From Alphaproteobacteria bacterium (lineage in GTDB: Bacteria; Pseudomonadota; Alphaproteobacteria; Rhizobiales; Aestuariivirgaceae): a stretch of DNA of 64,000 nt. Numbering within the stretch: position 1 is the first letter of the stretch; the number at the start of each line of letters is the position of its first letter. The notes beneath the pieces were generated by a model, which saw only the letters and a list, made by a program, of their open reading frames with translations, searched no databases and was not told the DNA's origin. This document shows, piece after piece, positions 45,972 through 53,763 of the stretch. Made by a program: the position numbers and the translations under genes. The DNA lies in assembly GCA_024640405.1 (NCBI GenBank), contig JAHEFB010000013.1, positions 27,643 through 91,642 of the forward strand, in the 5' to 3' direction.

Positions 45972-47234
45972 GTGAACAGAGATCGCTGCTATTTCCTGTT
46001 GTTGAACATTGGTCATTTCCTGGACCATCTGTTTACGCTGATCTTCGCTACTGTTGCCGCGTTGGCATTGCATCGGGAGTGGGGGGTCGGTTACTCCGAA
46101 CTGCTTGTGTACGCGACGCCTGGTTTCTTTGCCTTTGGGCTGTTTGCGCTTCCTGCCGGATGGCTTGCAGATCGGTGGAGCCGGGATGGAATGATGGTGG
46201 TGTTTTTTATTGGTATAGGCATCTCCTCGATTGTTACCAGCTATGCGGCGTCACCCCTGCAGATCGGTGCTGGTCTTTTTGTAATCGGTGCATTTGCCGC
46301 CATCTATCATCCGGTGGGGCTTGCGATCGTTACGATGACCTGGCGCAATACGGGCATTCGCATTGCTGCCAATGGCGTATGGGGAAATCTGGGGGTTGCG
46401 AGCGCTGCGCTGATCACCGGTTACATGATTGACAATGGCGGCTGGCGACTGGCGTTCATCGTGCCGGGTATCTTTTCGATCGCTGCCGGACTGGCTTATC
46501 TCACGTTAAGGTGGCAGGCCATTGGTCTTGACCGGACGCCTTCCTGTTCCGTAACTCAGGTATCGGAACCAGTTTCTTCGCTGTCATATCGTGCACTGTT
46601 GTTGCGGGTATCCGGCATCGTCTTTCTGACTACTGCTGTTTCATCCATCATTTTTCAATCCACGACGTTTGCATTGCCGAAGATATTCGATGAACGAGTA
46701 CAAGGGCTGGCCAGTCAATTTTCCACCTTGAGCGGAACGCTTGGCGAAACCGGTCAGGAAGACGTTGCAACCATCGTAGGTTTGATGGCTTTTTTCGTAT
46801 TTGCAGTAGCGTCCATGGCCCAGGTCATCGTTGGCAGCATGCTTGACCGGTTCGGCCCGCGTCCTGTGTTCATGGCGGTTGCGGCATTGCAGTTGTTGTT
46901 TTTTTCGCTCATGCCCGGATTAACCGACGGTGTTGCATTGCTCGTTGCAGTCGGTTTTATGCTGGGTGCCTTCGGTCAGATACCGATCAACGACTACATG
47001 ATTGGCAAGATGGCCAGCGGTGCATACCGGGCGCGCATATACGGTATCCGATATGTTGTTGCTTTTTCGGTTCTGGCAATGTCCTTGCCGCTGATTGCAT
47101 TTGTATACGAGAACTGGGGGTTCGACATGCTGTTCAGGATACTGGCCGGCGCGGCTCTGCTGATCCTGTGCGCTGTGATTGCACTGCCTCGAAAGCTACC
47201 AACTCCAGAGACAACACCGGTCGCAGCAGAATAG
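45972..47234 (+). CDS. MFS transporter (fosmidomycin-resistance-like)
   Basis: 420 residues, start GTG, with about 12 hydrophobic helices. LPAGWLADRWSRDGMM after helix 2 is the MFS motif A, and GHFLDHLFTLIFATVA at the start resembles FSR-type exporters. It probably sits in the inner membrane as an exporter. It follows the DMSP-lyase-like gene on the same strand after a 296-bp gap; whether they share a substrate is unknown. Confidence 0.85.
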   Translation: MNRDRCYFLLLNIGHFLDHLFTLIFATVAALALHREWGVGYSELLVYATPGFFAFGLFALPAGWLADRWSRDGMMVVFFIGIGISSIVTSYAASPLQIGAGLFVIGAFAAIYHPVGLAIVTMTWRNTGIRIAANGVWGNLGVASAALITGYMIDNGGWRLAFIVPGIFSIAAGLAYLTLRWQAIGLDRTPSCSVTQVSEPVSSLSYRALLLRVSGIVFLTTAVSSIIFQSTTFALPKIFDERVQGLASQFSTLSGTLGETGQEDVATIVGLMAFFVFAVASMAQVIVGSMLDRFGPRPVFMAVAALQLLFFSLMPGLTDGVALLVAVGFMLGAFGQIPINDYMIGKMASGAYRARIYGIRYVVAFSVLAMSLPLIAFVYENWGFDMLFRILAGAALLILCAVIALPRKLPTPETTPVAAE

Positions 47235-47298
47235 GACTAGAGATAGGTGCCTGGTTGGAAATGGGCATTATCGGCCATTCAATGTGCAAATAATATTC

Positions 47299-47314
47299 CA
47301 TAATATATATTATG
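47299..47314. repeat. AT-rich 16-bp palindrome between convergent genes
   Basis: CATAATATATATTATG is a perfect palindrome in the 193-bp gap between the convergent MFS and TetR genes. It is conspicuously AT-rich compared with its surroundings. It may act as a terminator-like hairpin or be a relic. Confidence 0.4.
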
Positions 47315-47427
47315 CGAATTATGTGTGTGCAAGCGTTGGCCTGTTCAAGGCGGTTTTCAGCTATCGGAAAAGATATCGCTGGCCGTTCAGCTTCAACACT
47401 CTGACACCACCACCTGCTCTGGTATTG

Positions 47428-47955
47428 CTACTCCACCCGGGCCAACAAGCCGCTGGCCACCTCCTCGAACACTGCAATGTCATTCATGGTGTTGGCCAGT
47501 AACATCGATCCTTCCAGAGCGGCTACTATCTCAACCGACCCGGGCTTACCGACAGCATCGGCAAGCGCTTCATCGAGCCAGTTTATGTTAGCTGTGAAAA
47601 ATGCTCTCACGGCTTCGGTAACCTGCGGTGGCAACCCCTTCGCTTCGGCGCCGAGCATTGCACACAGGCAAATCGCATTGTCCTGCGTCAGCGCTCGCCT
47701 GAAGACATCAATATAGCCCGATAACCTGTGTTTTGGTTTGGCGTCCGGATTGATTGCGTCCAACACCTCAAAGATTTTTGCAGTATAGGCATTTACGACA
47801 GCCACTCCAAGATCTTCCTTGCGCGGAAAATGATAGTGTACGCTGGCGCTCTTGATACCGACGTCTCCAGCCAGTTCCCTGAAACTGACGGCTCCATAGC
47901 CGTCTGAACGCAACCTGGCTTCTGCGGCTGCCAATATCCTGTCGTGCATGGACAT
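47428..47955 (-). CDS. TetR/AcrR-family transcriptional regulator
   Basis: 175 residues. The N-terminal helix-turn-helix is clear: ILAAAEARLRSDGYGAVSFRELAGDVGIKSASVHYHFPRKEDL-type sequence at about 6-50. A ligand-binding all-helical domain follows, with a Cys pair (CLC near residue 97) that might sense electrophiles. It is divergent from the GST gene; the 114-bp gap carries two near-identical palindromes that are probably its operators. It likely represses both itself and the GST/cupin operon. Confidence 0.9.
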   Translation of the reverse strand: MSMHDRILAAAEARLRSDGYGAVSFRELAGDVGIKSASVHYHFPRKEDLGVAVVNAYTAKIFEVLDAINPDAKPKHRLSGYIDVFRRALTQDNAICLCAMLGAEAKGLPPQVTEAVRAFFTANINWLDEALADAVGKPGSVEIVAALEGSMLLANTMNDIAVFEEVASGLLARVE

Positions 47956-47982
47956 ATGTGCAATCTTTCAAAAAATACCGAT

Positions 47983-47996
47983 CTATCACTAGATAG
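47983..47996. promoter_or_regulatory. Probable TetR operator O1
   Basis: CTATCACTAGATAG, an inverted repeat CTATC-N4-GATAG, sits 4 bp upstream of the putative -35 of the GST promoter. Its near-copy O2 lies 51 bp away centre to centre, about five helical turns, so both would face the same side of the DNA. Confidence 0.65.
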
Positions 47997-48000
47997 TCTG

Positions 48001-48029
48001 TTGACGGGCCTTTGCAAAGCTTATAGTGG
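48001..48029 (+). promoter_or_regulatory. Candidate promoter of the GST/cupin operon
   Basis: TTGACG at 48001-48006 is a good -35 box. The -10 is less clear: TAGTGG at 48024 has a 17-bp spacer and TATAGT at 48022 a 15-bp spacer. It is bracketed by the two operator-like palindromes. Confidence 0.4.
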
Positions 48030-48033
48030 TTGC

Positions 48034-48047
48034 CTATCTACTGATAG
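48034..48047. promoter_or_regulatory. Probable TetR operator O2
   Basis: CTATCTACTGATAG, the same CTATC-N4-GATAG arrangement (extended to CCTATC/GATAGG), lies between the candidate -10 and the GST ribosome site. Binding here would block promoter clearance. Confidence 0.65.
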
Positions 48048-48069
48048 GTTAACGCTAAAGGAGGTTGCA

Positions 48070-48690
48070 ATGAAAATACATGAGTTCGCCGGATTCCCGA
48101 ACCCGGCCCGTGTCCGGATCGCCCTTGCGGAAAAAGGACTTACTGACAAGGTCGAGTTTATCCATGTCGATGTTCCCGCTGGTGAGCATCAAAAGGAGGA
48201 GTTCCTTAGCAAGAACCCGTCCGCGACCGTTCCGGTCCTGGAACTGGATGACGGCACGATGATATCCGAATGCACGGCCATAACGGAATATCTTGACAAC
48301 CTGGATGGGCATCCAACACTCACTGGTACAACTCCCAAGCAACGCGCCATCACCCACATGATGCAGCGACGCACAGAAGCCGGTTTGCTGGACGCCGTAG
48401 CCGCCTACTTCCATCACGCCACCCCTGGCCTCGGGCCGGACATTGAAAAGAACCAATGTGAGCCGTGGGGCAAGTTGCAGCGTGACCGTGCAGTAGAGGG
48501 AATGCGCTATCTGGACAGAGTTCTTGCCGAACAACCGTTTGTTGCGGGAGAAGATTTTTCAATGGCGGATATCACGAACTTTGCCGGGCTGGCCTTTGCA
48601 GACTTTGCCAGTATTGACGTTCCCGCCGATTGTGCCAACCTTAATGCCTGGTACAAGAAGGTTGCAGAGCGGCCCAGCATCAAGGGCTGA
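48070..48690 (+). CDS. Glutathione S-transferase
   Basis: 206 residues from the ATG at 48070, preceded by a near-perfect AAAGGAGG. The thioredoxin-like N-terminal domain has NPSATVPVLELDDGTMISECTAITEYL (cis-Pro and the Glu/Ser glutathione contacts), followed by the helical domain with FSMADITNFAGLAF (N-capping box). It conjugates or reduces electrophiles with glutathione in the cytosol. It is the first gene of a TetR-controlled operon with the ChrR-like cupin. Confidence 0.92.
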   Translation: MKIHEFAGFPNPARVRIALAEKGLTDKVEFIHVDVPAGEHQKEEFLSKNPSATVPVLELDDGTMISECTAITEYLDNLDGHPTLTGTTPKQRAITHMMQRRTEAGLLDAVAAYFHHATPGLGPDIEKNQCEPWGKLQRDRAVEGMRYLDRVLAEQPFVAGEDFSMADITNFAGLAFADFASIDVPADCANLNAWYKKVAERPSIKG

Positions 48691-48718
48691 ACACACAAGC
48701 ACGAAAGAGCAGACTCCA

Positions 48719-49399
48719 ATGCAACTAAACGCAGATTTTTCGAAACGCGCCGCAGTGCATGGCGGGAACATCGAGTGGGTCAAATCACCAATGCCAGGTG
48801 TGGACAGGCGCATGTTGGACCGGCTCGGCGAGGAAGTGGCGCGAGCCACCACCATCGTTCGTTATGCTCCGGGCAGTAAATTCTCCCCGCATGTACACAC
48901 TGGCGGCGAGGAATTTCTGGTCCTGGACGGGGTGTTTCAGGACGAACACGGCGACTTCCCGGCAGGTAGTTACATCCGCAATCCGCCGGAATCCAGTCAT
49001 ACACCTGGTTCTGGTCCTGGCTGTGTCATCATGGTGAAGCTCTGGCAGTTTGATTTGTCTGATCGCACGCATGTCCGTATCGACACCAACAAAATGCGCG
49101 CCCTGCCCGATAATTCCCGGCCTGGTGTGTCGGTGACGCCGCTTTTCCATGATGACCGGGAAGATGTAAGAATGGAGACTTGGGAACCCGGCTCTGAAGT
49201 TGAGCTTGAAGTCCCCCACGGCATCGAAGTGTTTGTTGTGGACGGCAGTTTCGTGGAAAACGGAGAAACCTTCCAGTCCCAGTCATGGCTCCGATTGCCT
49301 TGTGGTGATACCTTGCGCGCATCAACAGGCAAGGATGGATGCACGGTATGGATCAAGGCAGATCACCTAAAGGAAACACCGAAACCGCCGGCGGCTTGA
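48719..49399 (+). CDS. ChrR-like double-cupin protein
   Basis: 226 residues from the ATG at 48719. The first cupin has FSPHVHTGGEEFLVLDG (His-x-His-x4-Glu) and is probably metal-binding. The second (about 145-215) lacks most ligands. It resembles the ChrR C-terminal cupin and acetylacetone-cleaving enzymes, but there is no zinc-binding anti-sigma domain. It begins 28 bp after the GST stop and likely shares its TetR control. Its 3' end overlaps the mazG start by about 60 bp. Confidence 0.82.
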   Translation: MQLNADFSKRAAVHGGNIEWVKSPMPGVDRRMLDRLGEEVARATTIVRYAPGSKFSPHVHTGGEEFLVLDGVFQDEHGDFPAGSYIRNPPESSHTPGSGPGCVIMVKLWQFDLSDRTHVRIDTNKMRALPDNSRPGVSVTPLFHDDREDVRMETWEPGSEVELEVPHGIEVFVVDGSFVENGETFQSQSWLRLPCGDTLRASTGKDGCTVWIKADHLKETPKPPAA

Positions 49400-50220
49400 C
49401 AACTGCGGGCCCAGAAACCCTTCCAAAGCGGGAGATCGCTACCCTGCTGGCAATCATGCAGGCGCTGCGGACGCCTGGCACCGGGTGTCCGTGGGATCTG
49501 AAACAGGATTTTTCCACCATTGCGCCCTATACGCTGGAAGAAGCCTATGAAGTGCTTGATGCCATTGAACGCAATCAGATGGATGACCTGTGTGAAGAGT
49601 TGGGAGATCTTCTTCTGCAGGTTGTGTATCACGCACAAATGGCCAGGGAAGCCGACCATTTTGAGTTCGGCGACGTCGTGGAGGCCATCACAACCAAAAT
49701 GGTTCGGCGCCATCCACATGTTTTTGGCGACGAGGCTGCCCGCGCTGCCGGTGTGGAAAAAGGTTTCTGGGAAAGCGCCAAGGATGCTGAGCGTGCTGGT
49801 ACGGACAAACAACGCCAACGGGTGCTCGATAACATACCTGCCACCCTGCCCGCTCTTACCCGGGCCCTGAAACTTCAAACCCGGGCTGCCCGGGTAGGAT
49901 TCGACTGGCCGGATATATCCATGGTCATGGACAAGTTGCTCGAGGAAGCACAGGAACTGGCCGAGGCCCGCTGCAGCCTGCCGGTAAACAAGCAGGCAGA
50001 AGAGTTTGGAGACTTGCTGTTTGTCATGGTCAATCTGGGGCGCCACCTCGGGTTGGACGCGGAAGATTCCCTGCGCAAGGCAAACTTAAAATTTACCCGT
50101 CGTTTCAATTATATAGAAGATAAACTTGAAGTTGAAAACAGGACGGTTGAAGAGGCCAGCCTGGATGAAATGGATGCCATTTGGAATGAGATTCGGAAAA
50201 GTGAAAAATCTGGCGGATAG
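49339..50220 (+). CDS. mazG: Nucleoside triphosphate pyrophosphohydrolase MazG
   Basis: 293 residues with two MazG repeats: EEAYEVLDAI...EELGDLLLQVV (about 62-95) and EEAQELAEAR...EEFGDLLFVMVN (about 201-235), the metal-binding EExxE and ExxD motifs. CPWDLKQ near the N-terminus is typical. It hydrolyses NTPs to NMPs and pyrophosphate. ATG at 49339 or 49348 is used, either one inside the 3' end of the cupin gene. It converges with hflX, 11 bp away. Confidence 0.92.
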   Translation: MHGMDQGRSPKGNTETAGGLTTAGPETLPKREIATLLAIMQALRTPGTGCPWDLKQDFSTIAPYTLEEAYEVLDAIERNQMDDLCEELGDLLLQVVYHAQMAREADHFEFGDVVEAITTKMVRRHPHVFGDEAARAAGVEKGFWESAKDAERAGTDKQRQRVLDNIPATLPALTRALKLQTRAARVGFDWPDISMVMDKLLEEAQELAEARCSLPVNKQAEEFGDLLFVMVNLGRHLGLDAEDSLRKANLKFTRRFNYIEDKLEVENRTVEEASLDEMDAIWNEIRKSEKSGG

Positions 50221-50231
50221 ACAAACGGCGG

Positions 50232-51587
50232 CTAGCCAGGCTCTGAACCCGGACCGATGCGGACACCCAGCCTTTTTTGTGCAGCACCAGCCTGCCGGCC
50301 ATCAAATCGGGCAGTTAGCGTGATGCGCCCGTCTTCGTGGTCCTGACGCGCCAATACTTCCGAATGTTCATAGATCCAGGCAAGCTCCGCCCCCTCACCT
50401 GCTGCCAGCGCGACATCCAGGATGGGATTATGATGAGCCAGTTTTGCCTCGATCATTGCCAGCATCCGTTTGACACCTGAACCCGTCAGGGCCGAAACCA
50501 TCTGGACGTCCTCCTTGCGAAGGCATTCTTCACTCAGTGCATCGGCCTGTTCAGGTTCCAGCAAATCGATTTTGTTCCACACTTCAACAACATTAGATCT
50601 GCGCTCTTCACTGACCCCGAGCTCCTTCAGAACCGACATGACGTCATTGGCCTGCTCTTCGGATTCGGGATGCGCAATGTCTCGAACGTGCAGGATAATG
50701 TCAGCTTCCAGCACTTCCTCCAGCGTCGCCCTGAACGCGGCCACCAGCGTTGTCGGCAAGTCGGAAATGAACCCGACAGTATCGGATAGAATAACCTTGC
50801 GCCCCTTCGGCAACTCAATCTGGCGCATGGTGGGGTCCAGCGTTGCAAACAGCAAATCCTTCGCCATAACACCTGCATCGGTCAGACGATTGAACAAAGT
50901 CGATTTTCCGGCATTGGTGTATCCTACCAGCGCAACGACGGGATATGGCACTTTTGCCCTGCTCTCGCGGTGCAGTGTCCTGGTGCGAATGACCTGGTCG
51001 AGCTGCTTTTTCAGACGCGTAATGCGATCCTGAATAATGCGTTTGTCAGCCTCAAGCTGACTTTCTCCCGGCCCTCCCATAAAGCCATGTCCGCCGCGCT
51101 GGCGCTCAAGGTGGGTCCATGAACGCACCAGCCTGCTCTTCTGATAATCCAGATGTGCAAGTTCAACTTGCAAGGTACCTTCCCTGGTACTTGCACGGCG
51201 GCCGAAAATCTCAAGAATCAGCCCGGTGCGATCTAATACTTTTACTTTCCAGGCGCGCTCCAGGTTGCGCTGTTGTCCCGGGCTGAGTTGAACATTGATT
51301 ATGGCCAGATCAGCTTCAGAAATTTCTACGAGGTCACCAAGCTGTTCAACCTTGCCGGATCCGAAAAATGATGCAGGATTGAGATTGGGCACCGGCACCA
51401 CAATCGCTTCGACAATTTCCAGCTCAATCGCCTGAGCCAAGCCAACAGCTTCATCAAGTTTGGCGTCTGCGTCGCGCCAACCGGTTACCACCTGCCTGGT
51501 TTTCACCTCAGGGTGAATCACAAAGGCCCGCGTGACAACGGGCCCCTCAATCTGAAAATCGACGCCACCGCCGCTTTGACTGTTCAT
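50232..51587 (-). CDS. hflX: Ribosome-associated GTPase HflX
   Basis: 451 residues. An N-terminal HflX domain, a coiled segment rich in Arg/Glu with GGRGPGE-like GGHGFMGGPGESQLE, and the GTPase domain with P-loop GYTNAGKST (G1), DTVGFISDLP (G3) and NKIDL (G4). It splits stalled 70S ribosomes after heat stress. It lies downstream of hfq, as in most alphaproteobacteria. Confidence 0.95.
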   Translation of the reverse strand: MNSQSGGGVDFQIEGPVVTRAFVIHPEVKTRQVVTGWRDADAKLDEAVGLAQAIELEIVEAIVVPVPNLNPASFFGSGKVEQLGDLVEISEADLAIINVQLSPGQQRNLERAWKVKVLDRTGLILEIFGRRASTREGTLQVELAHLDYQKSRLVRSWTHLERQRGGHGFMGGPGESQLEADKRIIQDRITRLKKQLDQVIRTRTLHRESRAKVPYPVVALVGYTNAGKSTLFNRLTDAGVMAKDLLFATLDPTMRQIELPKGRKVILSDTVGFISDLPTTLVAAFRATLEEVLEADIILHVRDIAHPESEEQANDVMSVLKELGVSEERRSNVVEVWNKIDLLEPEQADALSEECLRKEDVQMVSALTGSGVKRMLAMIEAKLAHHNPILDVALAAGEGAELAWIYEHSEVLARQDHEDGRITLTARFDGRQAGAAQKRLGVRIGPGSEPG

Positions 51588-51675
51588 TTGCGAGTATTAC
51601 TTTTAATTGTTGCGAGCTGGTACAAAGGGCATTTGTGACGGGTCAATCCGGCGAAGCACGGAAACCAAGATCAGC

Positions 51676-51921
51676 TCAATCTTCGCTGCTATCGTCGTCA
51701 TAAAGTGATATCTGTTGACCTGGCATGATTGTCGAAATCGCATGCTTGTAAACCAGCTGGGACATACCATCACGGCGCAACAACACGCAAAAATTATCGA
51801 ACCAGGTGATAACGCCCTGCAACTTGACACCGTTCACGAGAAACACGGTCACAGAGACCTTGTTACGCCGCACAGTATTGAGAAAAGTATCCTGCAGATT
51901 TTGTTGTTTTTCTTGCGCCAT
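51676..51921 (-). CDS. hfq: RNA chaperone Hfq
   Basis: 81 residues with the full Sm fold: Sm1 [21 protein letters not shown] and Sm2 [13 protein letters not shown]-terminal QNLQDTFLN for the proximal-face U-binding site, and a short acidic tail. It pairs small RNAs with mRNAs and controls nif/ntr functions in relatives. The 88 bp to hflX may be spanned by a shared transcript. Confidence 0.97.
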   Translation of the reverse strand: MAQEKQQNLQDTFLNTVRRNKVSVTVFLVNGVKLQGVITWFDNFCVLLRRDGMSQLVYKHAISTIMPGQQISLYDDDSSED

Positions 51922-51957
51922 TGTCGTCTCTCTTTTTAATTTTTTGGGCGCTTTAGT

Positions 51958-51971
51958 ATTCCATATGGAAT
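51958..51971. repeat. 14-bp palindrome upstream of hfq
   Basis: ATTCCATATGGAAT, perfect palindrome 37 bp upstream of the hfq start, in the hfq-trkA gap. It could be an operator in the hfq leader; no protein is implied. Confidence 0.3.
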
Positions 51972-52140
51972 TCTATTTACCGGCCCCGGAACTTGCCAAC
52001 CGACCGGTCTACTATAAAGACTGCATCCGGCATGCACCAGCGTCAATTGGCAATTGAAACAACCGCCTGTCAGAACACACCAGCCGGAACCTGTATTCAT
52101 CATCTAACGTATTGTAAAATAGAGGTTTCATACCGTGAAC

Positions 52141-52166
52141 AAAGCCCGCAAGATCTGCTTCCGGGC
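52141..52166 (-). terminator. Probable terminator just after trkA
   Basis: On the minus strand GCCCG ... CGGGC closes a 13-nt loop and is followed by TTTGTT, directly after the trkA stop. The stem is short, so strength is uncertain. Confidence 0.45.
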
Positions 52167-52167
52167 G

Positions 52168-53544
52168 CTAGAAGTATTCAATGCTCACCCGGAACAAATG
52201 TTGAATTTCCTCAATCTTGTCGCGCAATGCGAACATGACCACTCTATCTTTTGGTCTGATCTCGGTATCCCCAGTGGGAATAATAACCTGTTCTTCGCGC
52301 ACAACCGCTCCGATCCTGATGCCTTCCGGCAAATCAGCCTCACGCAACGGCTTTCCAATCATCGGTGAGGTCTCCAGCGCCTCCGCTTCAACGACTTCGC
52401 CATCGCCTCCCTCAACTCCATGAACGCCGCGAATACGGCCCCTTCTAACATGCTGTAATACGCTGGAAACGGTGACGGAACGCGGATCAATGTAGGCATC
52501 AATTCCCAGCGGGGAAATCAAAGGACGAGCGTCAAGATTGGAAACCAGACATGCTGTAGATCGGGCGCCATGCTGTTTCGCCAACATTGCTGACAAAACG
52601 TTGACCTTATCGTCATTGGTAAGGGCAATGTAGGTCTCGGTGCGCCCGATTGCAGCTTCCTCCAGCAGGTTTGCATCCAGTGCGCTTCCGTGCAGTACGA
52701 CCGCGTTGTTCAACTGGTTCGCGACTTCCTCCGCACGCTGGATGTCAGGTTCGATTATTGTTACTTTGATGCTGGAGTCACGTTCTTCAAGTTTTCGGGC
52801 GACATACTTGCCGATTGTGCCGCCACCGCCGATCAGCACCCGGTTGGCCGGTCTTTCCTCATGACCGAACAATGCCAGTGTACGGGCTGCCTGGCTTTGA
52901 TCGGTGATCACATAAACACGATCTCCCGGTAGCATCTGGTCGGCAGATTTGGGCACAAACAGCGTGCCTTCGCGTACGACACCGCACACAACCGCCTTCA
53001 GGTCGGGAAACAACCCGGTCAACTGTGAAAGCGGGGTGTTTACAACCGGGCAGTCCTCTTCAAGCTTTATGCCGAGTGTCAGAACTTTGTCATCGGCAAA
53101 ATATATCGCTTCAAATGCACCAGGCAGGGCCAATCTGCGAAGCACCATTTCACCTACCGCAACCTCCGGTGAAATCACGACATCAATGGCCGTGTTCTCA
53201 CGGGTAAACAGGCTGGAATACTGTGGCAGCAGATACGACTGATCCCTGACGCGTGCAACACGCGTGGGAATATTGAATAGTGCCTTGGCTACTTCGCATG
53301 CCATCATATTGACCTCGTCCACAAAGGTCACAGCGATGATCATGTCTGCTTCGCTGGCTCCAGCTTCGTTGAGAACGTCTGGATGAGCGCCGTGGCCGAC
53401 GATACCGCGCACGTCAGTACTTCCAGAAATCGCCTCAACAAGCGCCGCTGAAATATCGATAACCGTCACGTCATGGTTTTCAATTGCGAGACGTTCGGCA
53501 ATGCCTCTGCCAACCTGTCCGGCACCACAAATGATGATTTTCAT
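52168..53544 (-). CDS. trkA: Trk potassium transport regulatory protein TrkA
   Basis: 458 residues made of two RCK halves. Each has a Rossmann NAD-binding motif: GAGQVGRGIAERL at about 6-18, and a second GGGGTIGKYVARKLEE at about 237. It binds the membrane TrkH channel on the cytosolic side and gates K+ uptake. It sits between hfq and the ntr genes, as in Rhizobiales. The 219-bp gap upstream to ntrX holds no recognisable gene. Confidence 0.94.
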   Translation of the reverse strand: MKIIICGAGQVGRGIAERLAIENHDVTVIDISAALVEAISGSTDVRGIVGHGAHPDVLNEAGASEADMIIAVTFVDEVNMMACEVAKALFNIPTRVARVRDQSYLLPQYSSLFTRENTAIDVVISPEVAVGEMVLRRLALPGAFEAIYFADDKVLTLGIKLEEDCPVVNTPLSQLTGLFPDLKAVVCGVVREGTLFVPKSADQMLPGDRVYVITDQSQAARTLALFGHEERPANRVLIGGGGTIGKYVARKLEERDSSIKVTIIEPDIQRAEEVANQLNNAVVLHGSALDANLLEEAAIGRTETYIALTNDDKVNVLSAMLAKQHGARSTACLVSNLDARPLISPLGIDAYIDPRSVTVSSVLQHVRRGRIRGVHGVEGGDGEVVEAEALETSPMIGKPLREADLPEGIRIGAVVREEQVIIPTGDTEIRPKDRVVMFALRDKIEEIQHLFRVSIEYF

Positions 53545-53763
53545 TCAGATCCCCGAATTACCCTGTTAGCAGCAATTATGAACCGACTAGAACATAGGGC
53601 GTTAAATCTGCACCATTAAATGCGCAAGGTTGCGCGATTGATGATGATCCATTGATTCTGACAAAACACCCCTTTCTCCAACCGGGACATTGGGCCAACA
53701 CGCGTCCAAAAACAAGCCAGCTTAAGTCAATGCGCGGGTCAAACCAGCAATCGCGATTCGTCT

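Noticed and set aside
47944..48069. Longer GST start at 47944
   Set aside because: It would run through both operators and the promoter; ATG at 48070 has a near-perfect ribosome site.
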